Assembly (NCBI RefSeq): GCF_900156675.1
Contig: NZ_FTOH01000010.1
Location: forward strand, 1-64,000
DNA length: 64,000 bases
Direction: 5' to 3'
Origin: Thalassolituus maritimus
GTDB taxonomy: Bacteria > Pseudomonadota > Gammaproteobacteria > Pseudomonadales > Oceanobacteraceae
Part shown: positions 54,038-62,992 of the stretch, in pieces
How the letters are laid out: each line of letters starts with the position of its first letter
Position numbering within the stretch: the stretch's first letter is position 1
The notes under the pieces: model-generated
The model's input: only the letters and a program-made list of their open reading frames with translations
Database searches by the model: none
Told to the model about the DNA's origin: nothing
Made by a program: the position numbers and the translations under genes

Positions 54038-55396
54038 ATGACATTGGCAGTTGTTACTCTGGCAGCGGGCAAAGGCTCGCGGATGAAGTCTGATCTCCCT
54101 AAAGTGCTGCATCGTCTGGCTGGAAAACCACTGTTGGGTCATGTGCTGGATGCTGCTGAGCAGCTCGATGGCGCCACCCAGCATGTTGTCATTGGTCACG
54201 GTGCTGAGTTAGTCCGTGAGATGTTCACTGACCGCCCATTGACCTGGGCGGTTCAGATGGAGCAGAAGGGCACAGGGCACGCTGTCGCGCAGGCTTTGCC
54301 AGATATTTCTGATGATGCACTGGTTCTCGTATTGTACGGAGATGTTCCTCTCATCCGCACTGAAACCCTGGCAGGTATGGTTGCCGCTGCTGAGAATGCA
54401 CTGGCTCTGTTGACCGTAACCCTTGACGACCCGACCGGCTACGGCCGTATCGTTCGCAACGATAAGAATGAAGTGCAGGCAATTGTTGAACAGAAAGATG
54501 CCAGCGATGAACAGCGACAGATCTGTGAGGTCAATACCGGCATCATGGCCATGCCTGCGCGTTATCTGAAACGCTGGCTACCAGCGTTGTCGTCGGATAA
54601 TGCGCAGGGTGAATACTACCTGACGGACGTGATCGCTATGGCTGTTGCTGATGGTGTGGCCGTGAATGCATTACAGCCTTCGTCAGCAACAGAAGTTGAA
54701 GGCGTGAACGACCGCCGCCAACTTGCAGCTCTTGAGCGGGAGTTCCAGAGTCAGCAGGCTGATAGTCTGATGGTGCAGGGGGTGGCTCTGGCGGACCCTG
54801 CACGTATTGATGTCCGCGGCACACTTACTGTGGGACGAAATGTCAGCATCGATGTTGGTTGTGTATTTGAAGGTGATGTCATCCTTGACGACGATGTTCA
54901 GATCGGTGCTTACAACGTGATCCGTAACAGTAAACTAGGCAAAGGTGTTCAGGTTGAAAGTTTTTGCCATATAGAGGAAGCCGTTGTGGCTCAGGCCTGC
55001 AATCTTGGCCCTTACGCCCGGCTGCGTCCTGGTGCTGAACTGGCGGATGGTGCTCGTGTGGGCAACTTCTGCGAAGTGAAGAAATCATTGATCGGTAAAG
55101 GCTCTAAAGTGAATCATCTTACCTACATAGGTGACGCGGTCATTGGTGAGGGAGCAAACATCGGTGCCGGTACCATTACCTGCAACTATGACGGTGTGAA
55201 TAAATTCAGGACTGAGATCGGGGACGGTGCCTTTATAGGTTCCAATTCGTCACTGGTTGCGCCAGTGACGGTGGGCGACGGCGCGACAGTAGCGGCAGGC
55301 TCGACCATTACTAAGGATGTTGGTGCTGACGAGCTGGCGGTTGCCCGCGGTAAACAGCGCAATATCGCTGGCTGGAAGAAACCCAGCGATCAATAA
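54038..55396 (+). CDS. glmU: Bifunctional GlmU (GlcNAc-1-phosphate uridylyltransferase / acetyltransferase)
   Basis: GlmU makes UDP-GlcNAc for peptidoglycan and LPS in the cytoplasm. From the ATG at 54038 the product has 452 residues. The uridylyltransferase domain starts LAVVTLAAGKGSRMKSDLPKVLH. From about residue 250 the left-handed beta-helix shows hexapeptide repeats, and the acetyltransferase site region reads GAGTITCNYDGVNKFRT. An ATG five codons earlier is possible; neither start has a strong ribosome site. glmS is not adjacent, unlike in E. coli. Confidence 0.96.
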   Translation: MTLAVVTLAAGKGSRMKSDLPKVLHRLAGKPLLGHVLDAAEQLDGATQHVVIGHGAELVREMFTDRPLTWAVQMEQKGTGHAVAQALPDISDDALVLVLYGDVPLIRTETLAGMVAAAENALALLTVTLDDPTGYGRIVRNDKNEVQAIVEQKDASDEQRQICEVNTGIMAMPARYLKRWLPALSSDNAQGEYYLTDVIAMAVADGVAVNALQPSSATEVEGVNDRRQLAALEREFQSQQADSLMVQGVALADPARIDVRGTLTVGRNVSIDVGCVFEGDVILDDDVQIGAYNVIRNSKLGKGVQVESFCHIEEAVVAQACNLGPYARLRPGAELADGARVGNFCEVKKSLIGKGSKVNHLTYIGDAVIGEGANIGAGTITCNYDGVNKFRTEIGDGAFIGSNSSLVAPVTVGDGATVAAGSTITKDVGADELAVARGKQRNIAGWKKPSDQ

Positions 55397-55409
55397 AATT
55401 ACGGCTGTA

Positions 55410-55433
55410 CTTCTGGGCTGGTCAGTCCAGAAG
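55410..55433. terminator. Hairpin between convergent glmU and CBS genes
   Basis: CTTCTGG / CCAGAAG, seven pairs around ten bases. It reaches into the last codons of the CBS gene. No T run; terminator role uncertain. Confidence 0.35.
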
Positions 55434-55853
55434 ATCCAGCGCCAGTCTGACGAAATCCTGTGAGGTAACAATGCCGAGCAGGTTGCCTGCGTCATCGGCG
55501 ATCAGCAGGCATCCTTCTTTTTCAGCCCTTAATCGTTCACCCGTGGTTTTCAGCGGCGTATCCGCTGGCAGGGTCTCGACTTCTCTGTCGAGACAGTCGA
55601 GAACAGGAGTTTTCGCAAGATAGTCCTGCAAATGGTGGGCACCGAACTTATCCGTAATCCGGAACGCTTCCCGCAGGAATTCTTTCTGACTCAGTACGCC
55701 CTTTATGGCGCCTGTATCACTGACGACCGGAATATGTCGTACATGGTGTTCACGCATCAACTCTTCGGCATCGCGCAGAGTTGATCCGGTGCCGAGTGTT
55801 TTGACGTTGCGGGTCATGATGTCGCTGACGATTCGCATATTTTCAGATCTCAT
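55422..55853 (-). CDS. CBS-domain pair protein
   Basis: A 143-residue protein consisting of two CBS motifs (a Bateman module): IMTRNVKTLGTGSTLRDAEELM in the first half and LPADTPLKTTGERLRAEKEGCLLIADD in the second. Such modules usually sense adenosyl ligands. It has no catalytic domain. The start could be 55853 or five codons later. It is divergent from the ComFB-like gene. Confidence 0.88.
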   Translation of the reverse strand: MRSENMRIVSDIMTRNVKTLGTGSTLRDAEELMREHHVRHIPVVSDTGAIKGVLSQKEFLREAFRITDKFGAHHLQDYLAKTPVLDCLDREVETLPADTPLKTTGERLRAEKEGCLLIADDAGNLLGIVTSQDFVRLALDLLD

Positions 55854-55934
55854 TGATTACCTGACCTAAAGTAAAGCACTTAACCGGGGAGCTGCTATTC
55901 TGAAATCAGATAGTCACGCCGGACGGGAGGTTTC

Positions 55935-56231
55935 ATGAGTTTTTCTGACAGTATCCGTAACTACTACGAGCAGATGGTGGCCGAAGAAATCGTCACTCAA
56001 CTGCATGCCGCGGGGCGTGATGTGTCGACCGGCGTTATGGCTGATATTGCTTGCGTAGCTCTCAACAGGCTTCCACCTAAATACATCCGGTATGAGGTGG
56101 ATATGGCGTTTTACATGTCTCCGGATGAGCTGATTATGACACGTCAACGGGTGCGGGACGGTGTCGCAGATGCGATACGGTTTGTCGACTCCCATCGGCG
56201 GGAAGACGACGCGGGCAATGACATCGGCTGA
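55935..56231 (+). CDS. ComFB-domain protein
   Basis: A 98-residue protein. The motif DIACVALNRLPPKYIRYEVDMAFYM is typical of the late-competence ComFB domain. Related domains in cyanobacteria have been shown to bind c-di-GMP, so a second-messenger role is possible but unproven here. The ATG follows GGGAGG. It is alone between the CBS gene and the two-component operon. Confidence 0.82.
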   Translation: MSFSDSIRNYYEQMVAEEIVTQLHAAGRDVSTGVMADIACVALNRLPPKYIRYEVDMAFYMSPDELIMTRQRVRDGVADAIRFVDSHRREDDAGNDIG

Positions 56232-56314
56232 CCAGCGTATTATTGTAACGACAGGTTTGAATAATAAGACAGGATTGGCATGCCGGGTTCAGTGGCTGCC
56301 TGATGGAGTAATTG

Positions 56315-57010
56315 ATGAATATCTTATTGGTGGATGACGATACTGAACTGACGGCACTGCTGACCCGTTACCTTGAACGTGAACTGTTTAAAGTAACCGC
56401 CGTCCATACCGCAGAAGAAGGCCTGGCAGAGGCCCTGAGCGCGCGTTACCAGGCCGTTGTGCTGGATGTGATGCTCCCCGGCGGTAGCGGTATCGACATT
56501 CTTGGGCAAATCCGTACCCGCAGTGATGTTCCTGTTCTGATGCTGACTGCGAAAGGCGATGAAATGGATCGCATACAAGGGCTCGAGATAGGCGCGGACG
56601 ATTACATTCCTAAACCTTGTAACCCCCGGGAGTTGTCTGCCCGACTTCGTTCCATTCTGCGTCGCGGGCGTTCGGCCGATGTGACCTCGGCTACGCTTGA
56701 AGTCGAAGATCTGGTAATCGACTTCGATAAGCATATCGTGCATCGCAATGGCGAGGAGCTTGACCTTACCGTGACAGAATTCAACATTCTCGGTGTTCTT
56801 ATCCGGGAAGCGGGCAAAGTAGTCGACAAAAATCGTCTCGCTGAGCAGTCGATGCAACGTTCACTGACCTTGTTTGATCGCAGCCTCGACATGCACCTCA
56901 GTAATCTGCGCAAAAAACTCGGGCCTTCGCCGGGTGGAGAGCAACGTATCAAGACCGTTCGTGGTGTGGGTTACATGTATCAGATGGAGCAGGGATCAGC
57001 TGAAGCCTGA
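56315..57010 (+). CDS. Response regulator, OmpR/CpxR type
   Basis: A 231-residue DNA-binding regulator. The receiver has the acidic pocket (LLVDDDTE), phosphoacceptor D51 (VVLDVMLP) and the conserved lysine (MLTAKGDEMDR). The winged helix follows, with LDLTVTEFNILGVLI and RTVRGVGYMYQ. The sequence is closest in pattern to CpxR. GGAG precedes the ATG at 56315 by eight bases; a TTG one codon earlier is unlikely. It overlaps the kinase gene by one base. Confidence 0.93.
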   Translation: MNILLVDDDTELTALLTRYLERELFKVTAVHTAEEGLAEALSARYQAVVLDVMLPGGSGIDILGQIRTRSDVPVLMLTAKGDEMDRIQGLEIGADDYIPKPCNPRELSARLRSILRRGRSADVTSATLEVEDLVIDFDKHIVHRNGEELDLTVTEFNILGVLIREAGKVVDKNRLAEQSMQRSLTLFDRSLDMHLSNLRKKLGPSPGGEQRIKTVRGVGYMYQMEQGSAEA

Positions 57011-58362
57011 TGCGCGGCGTATTTCTCAAAATATATCTCGCCTTCATGGTGACTGCTTTGGTAACGACCGCAGTCACCATCACTCTGGCCGCTTATTATC
57101 GTCAGTGGTCTAATGACTCAGTGAACCTGATCGCCCCGACCGGGGGCTATATTTCTGCCGCTGAATTGATTCTTCAGCAGGGCGGCGAGCCTTTGCTGCT
57201 CGAGTGGCTATTAAGGTTTGAAAGACACCCCAGTGTTAATGCCTACGTCTTCGATGATCAGGGGCTGAGTCTGCTCCCGGATCCGCCAGCGACGGTGGTC
57301 AGCTATGCCTTGTCGGCGGAGAGCTACGAGGCTCAGGTCAGCCCCCTCAGTCGTTCTGAAATCCTGGTGAAAGCGCCGATTGAAAGTGCCGGTGGTCGTG
57401 TGTACCTCCTTGTCGTTGAGTTTATGCATCCCTTGGTGGTGTTTAACCTTCCTGCATATCTTGGGTGGGGACTGCTCGCGTCGTTTCTTATTTTCGCGGT
57501 CTGGAGTCTCATTCTGTCGGGGTATCTGACACGCCCTGTGCGTTTTATGCAGAAAACTGTTCAAGCGTTTGCGAGTGGCGACTGGCACGCCCGGATGGAC
57601 CCCCGCTCATTAAGGCGACGCGATGAACTTGGTGAGCTGAGCCGCGAGTTTAACCATATGGCCGGGTACATCGAACGCTTGATTCATGATCAGAAGCAGC
57701 TCGTCAGTGATGTGTCCCACGAGCTACGTTCACCACTGGCACGGAGTACGGTCGCTCTGGAGCTCGCCCGCCTGGACGCTGTGCCAGATCAGGAAGAACA
57801 TCTGGATCGAATAGAGCTCGAAACTCAGCGACTCAACGAGATGATTGAAGACCTGCTCAATATGGCGAAGCTGGATGCTCAGCAGGATCACAGTCATTGG
57901 TCCGATGTGCATTGCGATAATGTACTGCAGCAAGTCGTTGATGATGCCCGGTTTGAACATCCCGACAGTGAGGTGAACCTTACCCTGGGAGAGGGGCTGC
58001 CCGTGATCTTTGGTGATCGCAAACTAATGAAGTCTGCCTTTGAAAACATTACCCGGAACGCCCTGTTGCACACTCAGGAAGGTACGAGCGTTGATCTCTC
58101 GGCGCGGATGAAAAACGGCCTGATCCGGGTAGTGATACGTGACCATGGACCGGGGGTACCTGAGGATAAGCTGAACGATCTGCTGCGCCCGTTTGTTCGT
58201 GCGGAATCTGCGCGCGAGCGCCTTGGGCAGGGGCATCGGGGTTTTGGTCTGGGCCTGGCGATCGCTCATCGTGTCGTGTCCCATCATAGAGGCCAGATTA
58301 CGCTGCGTAATCATCGCGATGGTGGCCTGATGGTCACAATTGATCTACCCCCGGCGGGTTGA
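57010..58362 (+). CDS. Sensor histidine kinase, CpxA type
   Basis: A 450-residue membrane kinase. It has two helices (about 8-29 and 150-171) around a periplasmic sensor, a HAMP linker, the H-box VSDVSHELRSPLARS with H237, the N-box ENITRNALLH, and ATP-lid motifs RDHGPGVP and GFGLGLAI. Coupled to the response regulator (TGATG). With the small periplasmic protein downstream it recalls the CpxA-CpxR-CpxP envelope stress set. Confidence 0.93.
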   Translation: MRGVFLKIYLAFMVTALVTTAVTITLAAYYRQWSNDSVNLIAPTGGYISAAELILQQGGEPLLLEWLLRFERHPSVNAYVFDDQGLSLLPDPPATVVSYALSAESYEAQVSPLSRSEILVKAPIESAGGRVYLLVVEFMHPLVVFNLPAYLGWGLLASFLIFAVWSLILSGYLTRPVRFMQKTVQAFASGDWHARMDPRSLRRRDELGELSREFNHMAGYIERLIHDQKQLVSDVSHELRSPLARSTVALELARLDAVPDQEEHLDRIELETQRLNEMIEDLLNMAKLDAQQDHSHWSDVHCDNVLQQVVDDARFEHPDSEVNLTLGEGLPVIFGDRKLMKSAFENITRNALLHTQEGTSVDLSARMKNGLIRVVIRDHGPGVPEDKLNDLLRPFVRAESARERLGQGHRGFGLGLAIAHRVVSHHRGQITLRNHRDGGLMVTIDLPPAG

Positions 58363-58421
58363 ATTGGCCTCTTTACGTTGGGTTTACTTCTCTCTGCTGT
58401 AATAAATTGTTGGGCTGCCGT

Positions 58422-58427
58422 TACAAT
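58422..58427 (+). promoter_or_regulatory. Possible -10 box before the small periplasmic gene
   Basis: TACAAT 30 bases before the GTG start, without a clear -35 at 17 bases (TGTAAT at 58399). Suits an activated promoter. Confidence 0.35.
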
Positions 58428-58457
58428 ACAAGTCTAGAAAAATAAGCAGGTTGTCTT

Positions 58458-58748
58458 GTGCGTTTAATTTCCACTCTTGTTTTGATGTGTCTTCCGGTGT
58501 TGGCCCTGGCCAATCCGCCGCAGTCAGGCGCGCGTCCGGATATGTCGGTTGAGTGGAGTAACAGCCAACCAGAACAACGTCAGGCACTGGATAACTTCTA
58601 TCAGGCGCTGCAACAAATGCCACCAGGTGCTGGTAGCTCTGATATCAATGAACGGCAACGTCACCTTGAGCAGTTGCGTGATATGTCGACGGAGCAGCGT
58701 CAGGAGATGTTCCGTAACTTCGTTCAGGACGCTGAGCGTCGCCGCTAA
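58458..58748 (+). CDS. Small periplasmic helical protein, possibly CpxP/Spy-like
   Basis: A 96-residue protein starting at GTG after GCAGG, with a signal peptide ending LALA. The mature part is glutamine- and arginine-rich and helical. The segment LRDMSTEQRQEMFRNF resembles the LTxxQ repeats of CpxP and Spy chaperones, but only one such copy is clear. Its place 95 bases after the CpxA-like kinase supports the idea. DUF3106-like proteins are another possibility. Confidence 0.65.
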   Translation: MRLISTLVLMCLPVLALANPPQSGARPDMSVEWSNSQPEQRQALDNFYQALQQMPPGAGSSDINERQRHLEQLRDMSTEQRQEMFRNFVQDAERRR

Positions 58749-58839
58749 AAATTCCTCCCTTAAGAATTGCGTCATTTCGGCAATGGACAAATGCCATCCA
58801 GTCGATACAGTGTTGCCCGTCTAATCTCGGGAAACCAGC

Positions 58840-59874
58840 ATGAAAACACGTATCACTGAACTCTTAGGTATCGAAGCTCCCCTGATCCTTCCGGGTATGA
58901 GCTGGATTTCTACACCTCAGCTAGTTGCTGCCGTATCGAATGCGGGCGGTCTGGGTATTCTGGCCAGTGGCCCACTGACTCCAGAAGAAACCCGAGCTTC
59001 TATTCGTGAGATCCGTGAGCTGACGGATAAGCCTTTCGGTGTGGGTGTTACTCTGCTGATGCCTGGCGCTAAAGAAAACGCCATGATCGCTCTGGAAGAG
59101 AAGGTGCCAGTAATTAACTTTTCACTGGGTAAAGGCGACTGGTTGGTGAAAAAGGCTCATGAGTATGGTGGCAAAGTCATCGCAACTGTTGTCTCCGAGA
59201 AACATGCTCTGTCAGCCCAGAGCATCGGTGCGGATGCCTTGTTGGTCACTGGCCATGAGGCAGCAGCCCACGGCGGTGATGTGACTTCACTGGTGTTGGT
59301 ACCGTCGATTGCCAGTAAAGTCGATATTCCAGTCATCGCTACCGGCGGCTTTGCCGATGCACGTGGCCTGATGGCTGCACTTTCTCTTGGTGCTGAGGCT
59401 GTGGCAATGGGCTCGCGCTTTGCAACCAGCGCTGATAGCCCTCTGCATAATCACGTGAAAGAAACGGTGGTTAAAAAGTCTGAGCAGGAAACTATCTACT
59501 CAAAGAACTTTGATGGTCTCTGGGCTCGCGTTATGAAAACGCCACGCTCAATCAAAGAAACCAAACGCCCGATGAATCTCATCATGGCCGGTCTCGAAGC
59601 GACGAAAGCGGCAAAGATAGTAAAACAGCCGGTCTGGAAGATCATGCTGGGCATGTTAGTTATGCTGGATAAAATCAAACTGCTTGCCTACTTTGGCGCA
59701 AGCGTTCCTCGTTTACAGGCTGCGACCATTGATGGGGACCTTGATAAGGGTGTTCAGTTTATTGGTCAGACCCAGGGGTTGATTGAAGACATCCCAACGG
59801 TGCAGGAGCTGGTCGATCGTATCCTGGCGGATGCTGAAGCGATGCATGAAAGCAATAACCGCTTCTTTTCCTGA
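58840..59874 (+). CDS. Nitronate monooxygenase-family FMN enzyme
   Basis: A 344-residue TIM-barrel flavoprotein. It shows GLGILASGPLTPEE near the N-terminus, the FMN-phosphate region VIATGGFADARGLMAALSLGAEAVAMGSRF, and the VTGHEAAAHGGDV loop. FabK-type enoyl reductases share the fold and cannot be excluded. It has its own terminator and stands apart from its neighbours. Confidence 0.88.
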   Translation: MKTRITELLGIEAPLILPGMSWISTPQLVAAVSNAGGLGILASGPLTPEETRASIREIRELTDKPFGVGVTLLMPGAKENAMIALEEKVPVINFSLGKGDWLVKKAHEYGGKVIATVVSEKHALSAQSIGADALLVTGHEAAAHGGDVTSLVLVPSIASKVDIPVIATGGFADARGLMAALSLGAEAVAMGSRFATSADSPLHNHVKETVVKKSEQETIYSKNFDGLWARVMKTPRSIKETKRPMNLIMAGLEATKAAKIVKQPVWKIMLGMLVMLDKIKLLAYFGASVPRLQAATIDGDLDKGVQFIGQTQGLIEDIPTVQELVDRILADAEAMHESNNRFFS

Positions 59875-59883
59875 TGGCGCCAT

Positions 59884-59917
59884 GCAGGCTATCTGCGGAT
59901 AGCCTGCTTTGATTTTT
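59884..59917 (+). terminator. Terminator after the nitronate monooxygenase gene
   Basis: Perfect ten-pair stem GCAGGCTATC-tgcg-GATAGCCTGC followed by TTTGATTTTT. Confidence 0.93.
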
Positions 59918-60097
59918 ATTCCCCTCTTTTTCGTTTACACCTTTTTTGAGGTGGTCTTTCCGGTTTTTTCTGGCCAATTTCATTCTTAGGTATGAGGCTG
60001 TCCGGATAATGCACGGATCCGCGTAGTCCTTTTGTAACCCTGTCTCTATTAATCCTTCTTTGTCCGCATAAAGCATTCTTCAAAAGATAGACATTCG

Positions 60098-60103
60098 TAT
60101 ACT
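60098..60103 (+). promoter_or_regulatory. Possible -10 box of the lipase operon
   Basis: TATACT 55 bases before the lipase ATG; no good -35. The rest of the 59918-60157 gap is pyrimidine-rich on the plus strand and shows a small CACCT/AGGTG hairpin at about 59938-59955. No sigma-54 site (TGGCAC-N5-TTGC) was found. Confidence 0.3.
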
Positions 60104-60157
60104 TATTACCGCTCTGGCCAAAGCACCAAATAAAAATAAAAGGGTGAGGAACAGAAA

Positions 60158-61093
60158 ATGAAAAAATATCTGCTTACCGCAGTAGCAGCGGTTACTGTGT
60201 CTTCTCAGGTACTGGCGATGTCAGAAACCTTAGATACCGGTTATACCGAAACAAAATATCCTATCGTGCTTGTTCATGGATTTCTCGGATTTGAACAACT
60301 CGTGGGTGTTGATTACTGGTACAAAATTCCAGAAACACTGCAACAGGATGGTGCAGAAGTCTTTGTCGCAACCGTTTCAAATACGAACTACCCGGAAGTT
60401 CGTGGAGAGCAGTTAATTGATCAGGTTGAAGACATTCTGGCGATTACGGGCGCAGAAAAAGTAAATCTGATTGGCCATAGTCATGGTGGCCCTACGACGC
60501 GTTATGCGGGCTCGGTTCGTCCCGATATTATCGCGTCAGTCTCTTCTATTTCAGGCGTCAATAAAGGCACTGTGGTTGCCGATACATTAATTGAGTGGTC
60601 CGATAACTCTGAAGTGTTCGGTACTGCCTTCGATGTATTTATTTCTGGTATTTCTGAATTTATCTCTTTTGCTTCAGGCAGTGATCTGCCACTAGCGCCG
60701 GTTGAGTCTGTCCGCTCTATGACAACGGAGGCATCGGTTATCTTCAACGCGGCGCATCCGGGTGGGATTCCTGACAGCGAGTGCGGTGAAGGTGATTACG
60801 AGTATAACGGTGTGCGTTATTACTCCTGGGCAGGGGCGAAACCAGCAACCAACCTTTTGGATCCGCTGGAACCGATTACCATAGCATTTTCTCAGTTCTT
60901 CCCGGACGGGGTCGCTAACGATGGTTTTGTGGACCCGTGCACGAGCAACCTGGGTATGGTCATTCGCAATGACTTTGCGATGACTCATCTGGATGAAGTC
61001 AACCAGATGCTCGGAATTCATGACCTGAATGAAACTGACCCATTGACGGTATTTCGTACACACGCCAACCGTCTGAAGAACGACGGACTGTAA
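60158..61093 (+). CDS. Secreted triacylglycerol lipase, family I
   Basis: A 311-residue exported lipase. The signal peptide (MKKYLLTAVAAVTVSSQVLA) directs Sec export; type II secretion across the outer membrane is usual for the family. The catalytic serine is S108 in GHSHGG, the acid is probably D255 (NDGFVD) and the base H277 (MTHLDE). C209 and C261 are placed for the family disulfide. The oxyanion region is VLVHGFLGF. AGGGTGAGG precedes the ATG. The foldase gene follows after one base. Confidence 0.95.
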   Translation: MKKYLLTAVAAVTVSSQVLAMSETLDTGYTETKYPIVLVHGFLGFEQLVGVDYWYKIPETLQQDGAEVFVATVSNTNYPEVRGEQLIDQVEDILAITGAEKVNLIGHSHGGPTTRYAGSVRPDIIASVSSISGVNKGTVVADTLIEWSDNSEVFGTAFDVFISGISEFISFASGSDLPLAPVESVRSMTTEASVIFNAAHPGGIPDSECGEGDYEYNGVRYYSWAGAKPATNLLDPLEPITIAFSQFFPDGVANDGFVDPCTSNLGMVIRNDFAMTHLDEVNQMLGIHDLNETDPLTVFRTHANRLKNDGL

Positions 61094-61094
61094 T

Positions 61095-62045
61095 ATGAAA
61101 ACCAGCATAGTCGTTGTCGTTCTGCTGTTGTCAGCGACCGTCGCTGGCTTTTACTGGCTGCCGCAAGGTGATCTTGTGATCAGCCCTTCAGATCCATTTT
61201 CATCGCAGCCGGATGACTATCGAGGGCCTATAGCGGCCACGCCGATGCATGCTCGCATTCATCAATCCGCAACCTTCAGAGGGGCATCACCCGATGGGCG
61301 GTTGCAGGTATTGAATGGTGCCCTGCTGATCAATCGCGATCTGAAACGTTGGATGGATTTTTATCTCAGCTCTGTGGGTGAATTCAGTATTGAAGAAATT
61401 ACTGAATTTATGGAAGCAGAGATGCGCACTTTGCCAGCGCCTGCAGATCAGCAGGCGCTGGACCTTTTGAATAAGTATCTTGCGTATCTCGATGATATTT
61501 CCCGATACGATGAAGTTAGCGGAAGGAAAATAAATGGTGCCGATCTGGCCGGCCTTACAGCGCGTATGGAATGGCTGGAAGATCTGCGGCGGGTGTACTT
61601 CGCTGAAGCTACTATTGCCGCTTTTTTTGGTGATGATGAGGCTTTGGATCGCTACTCTCTGGAAAGAATGCACCTTGCACAGAGCGGCGATACAGAAGCT
61701 ATGCAGCAGCTGGAAAAAGAACTTCCGCTTCACCTTCGTGTTGCACGAGAGAAAGCCCGAGCCATTGAAACGTCTCAGAGCCTGCGGGAATCTATCGATG
61801 ACCCTGAGGCACTCTGGCAAGCGCGAAAAGAACAGTTTGGCGAGGCAGCCGCCGACCGGTTGGCGATTCTGGATGCAGAGCGACAACAGTGGCAGATCAG
61901 GCTTGCGGACTACAGAGCATTCCTGGAACGTAACGCCGATCGCGAAAATATCGAGGCGCTGGCTGAAGCCTACCGCATTGAGAATTTTTCGTCGCTGGAG
62001 CAGAAGCGGCTCGATGCCGCCCTGCAGGCGAATTCTGATCTGTAA
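61095..62045 (+). CDS. Lipase-specific foldase (lipase chaperone)
   Basis: A 316-residue steric chaperone anchored in the inner membrane by residues 4-22, with its helical body in the periplasm wrapping the lipase. The family motif RxxFDY(F/C)LS(A) appears here as K84-R-W-M-D-F-Y-L-S-S93, so only D88, L91 and S92 match while other positions are conservatively changed. The lipase-foldase gene order is the standard one. Confidence 0.9.
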   Translation: MKTSIVVVVLLLSATVAGFYWLPQGDLVISPSDPFSSQPDDYRGPIAATPMHARIHQSATFRGASPDGRLQVLNGALLINRDLKRWMDFYLSSVGEFSIEEITEFMEAEMRTLPAPADQQALDLLNKYLAYLDDISRYDEVSGRKINGADLAGLTARMEWLEDLRRVYFAEATIAAFFGDDEALDRYSLERMHLAQSGDTEAMQQLEKELPLHLRVAREKARAIETSQSLRESIDDPEALWQARKEQFGEAAADRLAILDAERQQWQIRLADYRAFLERNADRENIEALAEAYRIENFSSLEQKRLDAALQANSDL

Positions 62046-62061
62046 CTGCAGAATTGGGTTG

Positions 62062-62862
62062 CTATGGCTCAGCTTTGCGAAGGAGCGCCTGTAATGGACT
62101 GAACAGTGGTGGTGCAGCGATAAGAATGTTGTCGCCACACAGCTCGGGGTTCGTCTCTTCACTTAATGTCTGGATGTGGCCAAACGAGGCGCCAGCCTCC
62201 CGGGCGATCAGTTGTGCAGCTGCAAAATCCCAGGGTTTTACTGATTCGTAGTAGCCATCAAGACGCCCGCAAGCGACCCAGCAGATATCGAGTGCTGCAG
62301 AACCCAGGCGTCGTATATCGGCGCAGTGTGCCAGAACCTGCTCCAGTCGCTTCATCAATAGCGGCAAATTATCGATTTCGTATGGGAAACCAGTCGCTAT
62401 GATTGACCGGGCCAGGTCGGTCTTCTCTGAACAGTGAATGGGTAGATCGTTGAGTCTCGCGCCTTTTCCTGATTGTGCATGAAAGGTTTCATCGATAAAC
62501 GGGTTGTGCACGACGCCGACTCGCGCCTCGCCATTGTGGTAGTAAGCAATTGAGACAGCGACCTGTGGATGACCATGAGCAAAGTTCACCGTGCCATCAA
62601 TCGGGTCGACGATCCAAAGATGTTCCTGTTGGCCGGCTTTAGCCAGCTCATCAGGGTTTAATTCCTCGGACAGAATCTGATGGTCAGGGTAGTTCCGCCG
62701 AATAGCCGCTGTAATCAGCTCGTCAGCCGCGACGTCGGCCTGAGTCACCAGTTCACTGCCATTTTTGTACGATAGCGACAGCGACTTTCTTTGACTGGCA
62801 ATGAGGTCGCCGGCCTCTTTCGCTAAACGCAGCGCCAGAGTCAGAATGTTGGTCTCGTGCAT
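62062..62862 (-). CDS. Inositol monophosphatase-family phosphatase
   Basis: A 266-residue metal-dependent sugar-phosphate phosphatase. Metal-site motifs are seen: LVTQADVAADELI, ILSEE, WIVDPIDGTVNFAHG and the late WDFAAAQLIAREAGA. SuhB, CysQ and HisN share these. SuhB-type is most likely by overall pattern, but the substrate is not certain. It is convergent with the foldase gene (16 bases). Confidence 0.9.
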   Translation of the reverse strand: MHETNILTLALRLAKEAGDLIASQRKSLSLSYKNGSELVTQADVAADELITAAIRRNYPDHQILSEELNPDELAKAGQQEHLWIVDPIDGTVNFAHGHPQVAVSIAYYHNGEARVGVVHNPFIDETFHAQSGKGARLNDLPIHCSEKTDLARSIIATGFPYEIDNLPLLMKRLEQVLAHCADIRRLGSAALDICWVACGRLDGYYESVKPWDFAAAQLIAREAGASFGHIQTLSEETNPELCGDNILIAAPPLFSPLQALLRKAEP

Positions 62863-62956
62863 GATTCATTCACCAGCAAAAGTAATTAACTGTGAGTATG
62901 CGCTCCCAAAACCGGGCTGACCAGTGAGCTTATCGGGGGCGTAAGAGTGATAGAGT

Positions 62957-62969
62957 GTTACACTGTATC
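62957..62969. promoter_or_regulatory. Imperfect palindrome before the CobW-family gene
   Basis: GTTACACTGTATC, ten of thirteen positions symmetric, 24 bases before the ATG. CobW-family genes are often under Zur. The site has the same end bases as a Zur core (GTTA...), but the match is too weak to call. Confidence 0.3.
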
Positions 62970-62992
62970 CTTTTATAGCCAGAGCAAACGGT

